Shown here: piece by piece, positions 20,551-28,117 of the stretch | Position numbering within the stretch: the first letter of the stretch is position 1 | How the letters are laid out: each line of letters opens with the position of its first letter | Origin: Byssochlamys sp. IMV 00236 | Taxonomy: Eukaryota > Ascomycota > Eurotiomycetes > Eurotiales > Thermoascaceae | DNA length: 28,117 nt | Direction of reading: 5' to 3' | Assembly: GCA_001931875.2 (NCBI GenBank) | Contig: MSJH02000543.1 | Span: forward strand, 1 to 28,117 | Made by a program: the position numbers and the translations under genes | Notes under the pieces: model-generated | Database searches by the model: none | What the model was told of the DNA's origin: nothing | What the model saw: the letters and a program-made list of their open reading frames with translations, nothing else

Positions 20551-20925
20551 CTATCTGAGATCACAGCTGTGACAGATCGTTGATGCTGCTTCCTGCCGTC
20601 TGGCTGACGTAAAAGGGTAAATAAGCGAGTTGCACAACTGATAAGGTTCAGCTAATGCATACCCCAACGGTACATCTGCTACTGCAGGTCTTTGCAGGCT
20701 ACTTGGTATTTGGTGGTTTTTATGGATGCCTAGTCCCTTGTTCTGATGGTCAATAGTTGACCTGAAGAATGCCGTCACAGCATCAATCAGAACCTTTAAA
20801 AGTCTTTTGGCATTGTTGCTGACCTTTTTCTTCTTCTCTAAACTGTATGATTTGTTGATATAAAACCCATATAGTGAAAGGGTATCAATAAAGCCATTGT
20901 TAAAAGCACATTTTATAAATTGCAT
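20551..20925 (-). CDS. Uncharacterised 124-residue ORF within the transposon island
   Basis: ATG at 20925, stop at 20551. Hydrophilic, with a lysine cluster (LEKKKKVS, about 29-36) and a central helical stretch (LLKVLIDAVTAFF). No known domain, no neighbouring splice-linked exon, no clear promoter. It could be a fragment of a mobile-element protein, given its surroundings, or a chance ORF. Confidence 0.25.
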   Translation of the reverse strand: MQFIKCAFNNGFIDTLSLYGFYINKSYSLEKKKKVSNNAKRLLKVLIDAVTAFFRSTIDHQNKGLGIHKNHQIPSSLQRPAVADVPLGYALAEPYQLCNSLIYPFTSARRQEAASTICHSCDLR

Positions 20926-21470
20926 GACACTCTGAGTTGTAGTATTTATGTATAAATCAAATTATATAATACATTCGTTTGAACAGCCTTCAGTTTCCTT
21001 TCAAAAGATCATTTTGCAGTTTAAAGGAGTGTTGCCCTAAATAAACTAAGCAGGAGCGTATTGAATTTTTATATGCGTCATATAGCTTTTTAAGCAGTGT
21101 TTCTTTTTCTTTTTGAAGGTGGTGGTTAAGGAGAAAAGATTGTATGGATTAAGGCCCAATATGCATATTAACTGAATGAGAGAAAAAGACTTTTATGTGT
21201 ATAATTTATGATTATGGATAAAAGCATATAACTGTTTGTAGAATAGGATATTATTTATCCATCTTTGTAAAAGTGTCTTGCAAAATACTCAAGCTGTTAT
21301 TTTTCTTTTTCTTGAGACTACACTAATATAGATCGATGCTTTATGAACAAACTCAAAAATGCAGAGCTCATCTTTGTGACTATCAAAAATGGTGGTGAAT
21401 CTAAAGAATACACAAACCATCTGTCATAATTGCTCTTTTTTTTTTTTATTTTCTTTTAAACAACCCTTTA
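20926..21470. other. Upstream region of TYR1
   Basis: A/T-rich with no convincing ORF. A poly-T tract (about 21436-21447) and a further pyrimidine stretch precede the ATG at 21471 and are the likely core promoter. No specific regulatory site can be supported. Confidence 0.4.
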
Positions 21471-23131
21471 ATGTACGAAAAAGAAAAAGAAACAATAGAG
21501 ATTGGCATCATTGGTGCAGGTGGAATGGGTCGTTTTTATGCACAACGACTTGCTAAAGCTGGCTGGAAAAAGTAAGAACAATACTTGTTTTGTTCATTCA
21601 ACTAATCATAATCTTAGAGTGAACGTATGCGACTTACCTGAAAAATATGAGCAACTAAAGAAAGAATTTGAAGGCATTCATATAAATGTTGTGTATAGAT
21701 AACAAGATGGATCATAATGACACGCGTATTTAGGCACCAATATCCATGTTTTACCTGATGGTTTTCATATTTCTAGAAAATGTGATTGGATTATGTATGC
21801 AGTCGAAGCAGAATACATTGATTCAGTGGTAAAAACATTTGGTCCAGGTATGTGTATTAATTATATATTGGAATGAAACTTATTTGAATATGATAGCAAC
21901 AAAGATGGGAGCTATCGTGAGCGGTCAGGTAAAATTTGATGAAATGAGAGCAAGCTGGATGAAAGCTCATATCACTGTAGACTTCGGTCAAAAAACCTGA
22001 GATAGAAGCATTTGAAAAGTATGTACCTGAAGATGTTCATATTATTTCCTGTCATTCAATGCATGGTCCAGCTGTGGATCCAAAGGGACAGCCATTGATT
22101 GTGATCAAACACCGTGCAAGCGAAGAGAAAGTTGAATTGGTTCTCAAAATACTCTCTTGCTTTGAATCAAACATTGTTCACCTTAGTGCTGAAGAACACG
22201 ACCGTATTACTGCAGACACACAAGCTGTCACACATGCTGCATTCCTGAGTATGGGTAGTGCCTGGAGAGAAAATTCACAGTTCCCTGTAAGTTCAAAGAT
22301 GATACTCAAGGGCTCAGTATCTGATATATTATCTAGTGGCTTATACCTCACTTTGTTGGAGGCATAGAAAATGTAAAAGTCAATGTAGCATTGCGTATCT
22401 ATAGCAACAAGTGGCACGTCTATGCTGGGCTTGCTATTATGAATCCGATCGCAAAGGTTCAGATCACACAATACGCAAAGAGTGTAGCAGACTTGTTCAA
22501 ATTGATGATTCAAGAAAAGGAACAAGAGTTCCGCGCTAGAATAAAACAGGCAAGTCATTTATGCATCAATCATGTATTCTATGTTCCTTATTCAGATTAG
22601 GCAGGGGATTTTGTGTTTGGTGGCCTTCAAAAGGACCACGTACCTATCTTATTAGATGATCGACTCTTGGATGAGTTTTCGCTTTCAAAGATTCCCAAAG
22701 AAAATCGACAACGTAATTCCCATCTCTCTTTACTTGCCATGGTTGACTGTTGGTATGAGTTAGGCTTAAACCCTTATGAACACATGGTCTGTCAAACACC
22801 CTTGTTTCGACTTTGGATGTAAGATATCACCCACTTTGTTCATTCTATTACTCATACTTTTTTTAGGGGAATAACAGAATATCTATTTCGTAATCCAGCC
22901 ATGCTTGAAGAAGCAATACAGGCAGCATTGTATCGTAAAGAGATTAGATCAGATGATATGGAATTTGTTACATGCGCAAGAGGTTGGGCAGAAGCAGTAT
23001 CACTAGGAAGTATGGAAGGCTATCAAAAACGATTTGAGCAAACAGCCGACTTCTTTAGAGATCAGTTTGCTGAGAGCACCATTGTTGGTAATAGAATGAT
23101 TGCGATGATATCAAAAAATATGTCTCAATAA
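21471..23131 (+). CDS. TYR1: Prephenate dehydrogenase (NADP+), tyrosine biosynthesis
   Basis: Eight exons deduced: 21471-21571, 21618-21673, 21734-21847, 21897-21928, 21981-22286, 22337-22549, 22601-22818, 22867-23131; 1305 nt, 434 residues (yeast Tyr1 is about 450). It follows yeast Tyr1 along its full length as I recall it. The nucleotide-binding GAGGMG sits at 15-20; SGQTSVKKPEIEAFEKY spans the exon 4/5 junction; the HSMHGP block is at 126-131; EEHDRITADTQAVTHAAF at 172-189; then RIYSNKWHVYAGLA. Reaction: prephenate plus NADP+ gives 4-hydroxyphenylpyruvate, CO2 and NADPH, the tyrosine branch of the shikimate pathway, in the cytosol. Two introns (21674-21733 and 22550-22600) use GC donors. 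The AATAAA signal overlaps the stop codon (caataaaaa). Confidence 0.95.
21674..21733 (+). other. GC-AG intron in TYR1 (intron 2)
   Basis: GAAG|GCATTC … TTTAG|GC. It is the only phase-compatible solution: the GT dinucleotides further on give the wrong frame or stops. The intron's first 17 bases (gcattcatataaatgtt) resemble the first 17 of the next exon (gcaccaatatccatgtt), 12 of 17 identical. Confidence 0.7.
22550..22600 (+). other. GC-AG intron in TYR1 (intron 6)
   Basis: CAG|GCAAGT … ATTAG|GCAGGG. Removal joins …RIKQ to AGDFVFGGL, matching the family pattern. 51 nt. Confidence 0.85.
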
Positions 23132-23309
23132 AAAAGACACTGATAAATACATTGGGTTTTAGTTTCATTGATATATGTTGGTCTACATTGCGATATTCAC
23201 TAAGGAGCCAGTTTGGAACAAAGAAATTAGACGTTGACTTTCAAAAAAAAGGGAGGAGCAAGCCTTTCTTTATTCTTTCTTTTTCTCCCTTTCTTTGTGT
23301 GTTGAAACT

Positions 23310-25252
23310 ATGGGAGAGATTTCTATCAAGAAAATAGCTCCAAACTTGGATCCAAGAGGTGTTGACAATGAGAGCACAAGAACCTTTTATGCTGAGGAAT
23401 TTAAAAAACTGTCAAAAGAAAATTCAGCATGTGCTGTATCGTCAAATCAACACATGGAACAACAAGATATGACTGCAACCATTAATTTAGAAGATATCCC
23501 AACAGGTTGTCTGCCCCTCTCAGTATTACCCAGTGAAATAGCCGCTTTTGAAAAATTCATGATGAAACCAAATGTTCAGGATGAGAGAATATGGACTGCG
23601 CTTGGTTGCTTTATGCATCCATCTGTTGCAGAAGCTTTAGATAATGTGGGAAGCGTTAGCGCATCTGAACTAGAAGAACATAGCAAACTCAAGTTCCTTA
23701 TTCGGTTCTTTAAAGAGATACAAACGATAAGGGCAAGTAGAATTATGCATGTCTGTAGATCGCCGTTATGCTCACATAATCATTAGGAAGATGTCGAAAT
23801 CGCCATTATGTGCAGTAATAAAACATCAGAAAAAATTCTCGTCAATGCGATCAAAGGTCGAGGTTTCAAAATTACAAAACTACGATGCAGAGGCTTCTCC
23901 AACGATGCCCATGGTCTTGTTTTCTGTCATAGCAGAAGACAAGTCCAACAAAAGCAACGAGATATACCAGTAACTACCTTAATGTCGTACACGTATTGTT
24001 GTTGTTAATGAACACATGTTTACTTTTAGAATCCCGGATATACCATCGACTTGGTTCTACTTGTTGAGGTGCCAGTCGATACGGACGCTTACTTTCCCAA
24101 ACTATTCAATGAGCGTCCAGTCAGAGTTGTTCAACTCGCCTGTGTAGGATCACCTGAAATAAGACTATACAACGTTCAGGAACTGTTACGAAAACATTCT
24201 CGTACATTACTACCTCACACCACTCTCAGAGACATGCCACCGCTTATTTATAAACAAGTGTTCACAAGGAAGAACCTTTACAACCTGGTCAAGGTTGTCT
24301 CTCAATGGAATTCTGTGGTAACAGAGACTCTTTTGCGTTGGTTTGTGGATGGCAGGGAAAAACACTATCGTTTTCAGGCCTTTGATCAGAATAGGCGATT
24401 ATTAGAATATTTGGAATCGACAAGAAATAGTGGCAGCAATCTATCTTCACTTGCTAGTTCACCTCGCTTATCAAGTGGTCATTCATATTCACATACTGAT
24501 TCAGCAAAGAGAACCTACTCATCCGACCACACGAGTTCCAAGTACCAGGAGCGCGATATAAAGAGATCAAGGGTAGGCTGTTGCTGTAATCGTGATATAT
24601 TCTATTTCCTAATGATCCTTCCAAAAAGGCACCGTCTTCCCCTCCACGTAACCCAAGATCAAGTCAGCAAAGACCTGCAGATCCTAGACAGAGTAGCATG
24701 AGTCGGGATCCTAGAATCAGACTGCAGCAACAACAACAGCAAGAGCAAATGCAGAGTCAACGAGAGATGCAACAAGCAGAGCAGGTGAGGCGATTACAAC
24801 GTGAGAGAGAACTACAAGAGTTGGAACAACAGCGACAACAAGAAAAACAATACATACAGCATCAACGAGAGATGCATCAACAAAGGCAGCAATTGCTTGA
24901 ATTGCAACGTGAGAAGCGGCTACAAGAGTTGGAACTACAGCAGTATCGAGCACAACAAGAAAGCATGAATTCTGAAAAGGCACAGTCCGTGGATGATTTA
25001 AGAGTGGGTCAGCCATCCAATGCAGAACGTACGATTCCTCATGAATCAGTAGACCATCCAGCATGTGCACAACCTTCTAATTCAGCACAGACTATGGAAG
25101 ATACAAGTGTCGAAGCTGAACAGATTGAAGAAGATCCAGAGCCAATAGTTCCTGAACGAGTGAGAGCGAATTTATTAGGAGAAGAAACCGATTTTGAAGA
25201 TATTGTAAAGAATGCGATAAGACAGTTTGAATTGAATCTTGAAAGATTGTAA
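23310..25252 (+). CDS. Degenerate helicase-fold plus coiled-coil protein, HDA-complex subunit 2/3-like
   Basis: Four exons deduced: 23310-23732, 23787-23969, 24030-24572, 24629-25252; 1773 nt, 590 residues. Residues about 118-275 read like the C-terminal half of a SNF2-type helicase without its catalytic arginine motif: HSKLKFLIRFFKEIQ, DVEIAIMCSNKTSEKILVNA, then YTIDLVLLVEVPVDTDAYFP and PVRVVQLACVGSPEI. A Ser-rich linker (about 325-400) follows. A Gln/Glu/Arg-rich coiled coil (about 410-495) contains a duplicated LQRE…LQELE unit. An ATPase-dead helicase fold followed by a coiled coil is the layout of HDA1-complex subunits Hda2/Hda3, which bind DNA and scaffold a class II histone deacetylase. 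That assignment rests on layout and weak motif resemblance only. The first intron (23733-23786) is GC-AG. Confidence 0.55.
23733..23786 (+). other. GC-AG intron in the HDA2/3-like gene
   Basis: AGG|GCAAGT … CATTAG|GAAGAT. Joins …QTIR to EDVEIAIM in phase 0. The unspliced frame ends in a stop at the acceptor TAG. 54 nt. Confidence 0.75.
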
Positions 25253-25407
25253 AGAAAGCTTTTGATGTGAAACTATGTAGGACTGTTTGAATAAATATGC
25301 GAAAGAATCTACCATGTGTGTAATGTTGTCAATATAAAAAATAAAATTAAAACTCCCATTAAAATGGCAAGGGCTTGGTCATTTCCCCATTTCTCTCTCT
25401 TATTAAA

Positions 25408-25926
25408 ATGACAAAGAAAGACCAAGATCTGTCAACACAACCACCGATCATTACCCTGTTGACAGGTGCAGCAGGCGCTTTTGGAGCTGGCCTCTTGGGT
25501 GCTATTTGGCATACAAAGAAAAAGCAGAATCAAAGAATAGAAACAGAGATTAAAGAAGGCATCAAGCATATACCTCATCGATTCATTCCTCCCAAGTTGA
25601 CACCAGAAGAATTGGCAATTGCAAAAAAGGAAGCTACCATGTTTGCCTTCAAGACATTGGGCCTGGGCACTTTACTTGCCTTTACAGGAGCTGGAATAAT
25701 TGCCAAAACTGTCAGTTGGTGGCTTGACGTTCATAGTGTAAATAGTATATAGATATATTCATGTTTGCCATATTAAACCTTGATATAGTTTAAAGAGTTT
25801 TCAGATACAATGCAACTTATAGTACCCAGAAAGACGTCACGGCTAAGACAAATGTTGGGAGGAAAGAAGTTTGAGGTGACAAAAGAAGAAGAAGAAGAGC
25901 TCAAAGAGTTTGATATTGGCGAATAA
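25408..25926 (+). CDS. TMEM242: TMEM242-like mitochondrial membrane protein
   Basis: Two exons, 25408-25737 and 25789-25926; 155 residues. Two membrane spans are visible (about 13-34, Gly/Ala-rich, and 79-103). Immediately after the second comes LDVHSFKEFSDTMQ (106-119), which corresponds to the LGVHS…F…MQ motif that I recall from animal TMEM242. The C-terminus is charged (KEEEEELKEF). Known of the animal protein: it works with TMEM70 in assembling the c-ring of mitochondrial ATP synthase. A similar role here is inferred. The start at 25408 is the first ATG in frame. The stop codon overlaps an AATAAA (gaataaaa). The gene converges on the polyQ coiled-coil gene, with only 56 bp between stop codons. 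Confidence 0.7.
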
Positions 25927-25982
25927 AAAAATGCATTTTTTGTATTATTAAAAGTATATATTTTTATGCTTGTATATGAATA

Positions 25983-26774
25983 TTAGGAAAAGTTCAAATG
26001 ATTCTGCTGTTGTTGCTGTTGTTGCTGTTGTTGTTGTTGTTGTTGTTGTAAATGCCTTGTGCCTTCTAAAACAATACTGATAGCCTTGTTTCTAGTATTT
26101 AATTCCCTAATTTCGACTTCCTTCGAACTCAAAAGATTCTGCAACTGCGCTACCGCCTTTTGAAGCTCTTCTATCTGTTGTTCCTTTTCTACCAGAGTTT
26201 CTTCCAAATTTTTTCTTCCCAAACCTTGCTTCTCTGCATTTCTACCAGCGAGTTCTTTGTAACGCTCATGTTCCTGAATAACTTCTTCTCTTGCCTTTTG
26301 AGCCTCGAATAATTGCTGTGCTGCTTGCTTGAGCTCGTTCTTGTATGTTTCAATTTGTAACCGTAATTCGAGATTGTCTTCTTTCATGTTCAATACACGA
26401 ATATGCTCTTCTTTATAAAGCTCGCTCACATTCTCAAAATTCTCGCGGGCTGCTTCAATGTATCGTAGATAATTTTCGCACTTGGTATTCAGCTGATGTA
26501 TCTGTTGTTGGTATCTGTTGTTGCTTTCTGTGATTGACCGGCAATAGGTTAGCAATCGACCAAAGAGTGCTTTGTATGCTTCTGGTGCCTGTGTGTTTTG
26601 TGCTTCGTTTTCTACTATTTGACCAAGTGCATCATCGGATAGATCTAGATTTGAGCATTCAATTAGAATGCTTTACACTTGTATAAATAATAACAAATAA
26701 CCTTTATATTGGCTATAATCAGGTGGCCAAGTTGATCCTTTTAGATTCAAGGACTTTTCATTCTCGTTTGACAT
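25983..26774 (-). CDS. Coiled-coil protein with C-terminal polyglutamine tract
   Basis: Two exons on -: 26774-26702 and 26644-25983; 735 nt, 244 residues. The short first exon gives MSNENEKSLNLKGSTWPPDY. From about residue 75 to 220 the protein is a near-continuous heptad-rich coiled coil (for example LEETLVEKEQQIEELQKAVA). A run of 15 Gln, mixed CAA and CAG codons (26004-26048), is followed by NHLNFS and the stop. No catalytic domain or named family is recognised. A structural, tethering or cytoskeletal role would fit but is not shown. Only 203 bp separate its ATG from the transportin stop upstream on the same strand. Confidence 0.8.
26004..26048 (-). repeat. CAA/CAG repeat encoding 15 glutamines
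   Basis: Seen as ctg/ttg triplets on +. Codons are mixed, with CAA in the majority, which usually makes such tracts more stable than pure CAG. Confidence 0.9.
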
Positions 26775-26977
26775 TTGTGTGCGTGTGTGAGAGAGAGATC
26801 AAAAAAAAAGAAATGAAAATGTTTCATGAATAATTTAAAGACAGGTGAGATGTGAGTGTATTACATAAGCATCTCTTGTGTGAATGACTCTATTTTATTC
26901 TATTAACACTGTGGCTACTCCACTTACAAACAAAAGGATACATAAAAAATAGAGAGAGAGAGAAAGAGAGAAAGAGA

Positions 26978-28084
26978 TTAAGTATGGTTTTTCCCTAGAA
27001 TGGATTGAATGTAGGCTTGTTCTTCTTTGTTGAGTGAAGAGAACGTATAGTTCCATTCATCTTGACTTGTCATTTGATAAAATCCTTCCACCACCTATAT
27101 TTATAAGTAAAAAGAATGGATATATATATATATACGAAATAGCTTACATCGTGTAAATCCTTTGATAATAAGGATGAAGGTGATTTCCAAGTAGAAATGG
27201 AGACCAAGAGTAAATAAAGTTCCTAAATGCAAGAGATTATCAATGAAGAGTCGTTTAAAATAATAGTCTATATATATATATACCTCTTGTGCGTCATTTA
27301 CGTTTATCCTTATCATCGCACACAAGCCTCGGAAAGCACTATCCTTTTCGTCACCTTCTCGGACCGATAGAGACTTTTTCAGCCATGGTTTAATAAATTT
27401 CCTCAAGTGAGGTGCTACGTTTTCAGGACAAGCCAATCCTAATCTTCCCAGCGCAACCATAGAATTTTCATGCACAGAAGGTGGAGCATGGGCATGTTTC
27501 AGTAGAGGTACCAATACGTCTATCAATGCAGGAATATAATACATCGTCTTGGACTTCCATCTCATAACAATTTCACCAATTGCCCAAAGCGCATTGTTGT
27601 ACACAGAAACAACAGAGATAATATATTCTGGGCTCTTGAGTACTTGAATAAGCTTTACCATGATGTCAGGAATAAATGGTTCCAGCAAGTTGAAGCAAGC
27701 AATAGCAATATCGCCTATGAGTGCAAATGTCGACTGAAGTACTTCAGAAACAGGATCCTAATAGAAATGTCTAGTTGGTATGGATACCCATGAACTAAAA
27801 TAAAAACTTACATGAATGCAAGTTCTCAAGAGAGATAACAAAGGTGGATTTGTATTGGCAATTAATGGTTGAATATTGGACCCCAGTCCTTGGACGATAC
27901 CAGATAAAAGATCAAGCGCGGCAATCAAGAATTCTACGTTCGGTGGACTTATCTTATCCGGGTATTCATCAGCGTAGGCTTGTTGTTGTAAAGTAGAAGA
28001 GATGAGTTGAACACATCTTGATAGAACTGGTTCCACAAACGGTTTAAATCCTGAACCGAGGGCAGCTGTTATATTGGAGAGGCA
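26978..28084 (-). CDS. TNPO1: Transportin-1 / karyopherin beta-2 (Kap104), C-terminal part
   Basis: Partial; the 5' portion lies beyond the right edge. Exons on -: 28084-27812, 27757-27284, 27222-27148, 27094-26978; 939 nt, 312 residues seen of roughly 900. HEAT-repeat sequence matches transportin-1: CLSNITAALGSGFKPFVEPV, FLIAALDLLSGIVQGLG, STFALIGDIAIACF, NNALWAIGEIVMRW, ALGRLGLACPENVAP and the highly conserved EKDSAFRGLCAMI. Known role: nuclear import receptor for PY-NLS cargoes such as hnRNP-type RNA-binding proteins, with Ran-GTP-driven release. The acceptor at 28085-28086 is chosen because the frame meets a stop just upstream. Introns 27095-27147 and 27223-27283 both hold TA repeats. Confidence 0.92.
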
Positions 28085-28117
28085 CTTTGTAACAATAGAT
28101 TAGCTATTTTTTTTTTT

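Noticed and set aside
23152..23337. Small + strand ORF before the HDA2/3-like gene
   Set aside because: It covers the intergenic promoter and has a low-complexity F/S-rich end; the real start is the ATG at 23310.
24717..25070. 117-residue minus-strand ORF rich in valine and alanine
   Set aside because: It is the antisense shadow of the Gln/Arg-rich coiled-coil region of the HDA2/3-like gene.
1..28117. CRISPR arrays, rRNA, tRNA genes, bacterial-type operons
   Set aside because: None seen. The repeats are microsatellites, and I could not recognise a tRNA cloverleaf or rRNA by eye; a covariance-model scan would be needed to exclude small RNAs.

Overview
The window is nuclear DNA of a filamentous fungus, most likely an early-diverging one of the Mucoromycota/Mucorales type. 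This is inferred from dense short introns (43 deduced here, 44-77 nt), very A/T-rich pyrimidine-tract intergenic DNA, CA/TA microsatellites, and a gene set that mixes fungal genes (TYR1, fungal-type transcription factor domain) with genes usually seen in animals and early fungi (a GNPAT/PlsB-type acyltransferase with a peroxisomal C-terminus, a dynactin p62 subunit, a TMEM242 relative). Both window ends are homopolymer runs (A27 at the left, T9 at the right), so flanking genes are cut off.

Left arm (1-16066), mostly + strand: a 13-exon dihydroxyacetone-phosphate/glycerol-3-phosphate acyltransferase (796-3854); an intronless fungal transcription-factor-domain protein without a zinc cluster (4204-5769); a convergent intronless PX-PB1 adaptor on - (5920-6783); a 7-exon dynactin subunit 4 (7394-9210); an intronless SET-domain protein (9642-11423); and, only 55 bp downstream, an 11-exon WDR59/Mtc5 subunit of the SEA/GATOR2 complex (11479-16066).

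Middle (16067-21470) is a gene-poor transposon island: a broken Tc1/mariner transposase with plausible TA-flanked CAGT...ACTG ends (16583-17809), a decayed non-LTR reverse transcriptase on - (about 18860-19918) with a T30 run beyond its 3' side, microsatellites, a promoter-like TATA/CT-rich stretch that leads to an orphan coding remnant (20190-20537), and an unidentified ORF on - (20551-20925).

Right arm (21471-28084): prephenate dehydrogenase TYR1 (8 exons), a degenerate helicase-fold/coiled-coil protein resembling HDA-complex subunits 2/3 (4 exons), and a TMEM242-like mitochondrial membrane protein (2 exons), all on +. These are followed on - by a polyQ coiled-coil protein (2 exons) and the 3' end of transportin-1/Kap104 (4 exons seen).

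The genes do not form one pathway; this is an ordinary housekeeping neighbourhood. The points that stand out are at the level of gene structure: four GC-AG introns among 43, two stop-free introns of length 3n in one gene, a 16-nt and a 35-nt exon, an apparently in-frame alternative splice in DCTN4, and one TYR1 intron whose first bases resemble the start of the next exon. All exon boundaries were deduced by hand from reading frames, splice signals and remembered family conservation; no transcript or database search was available.
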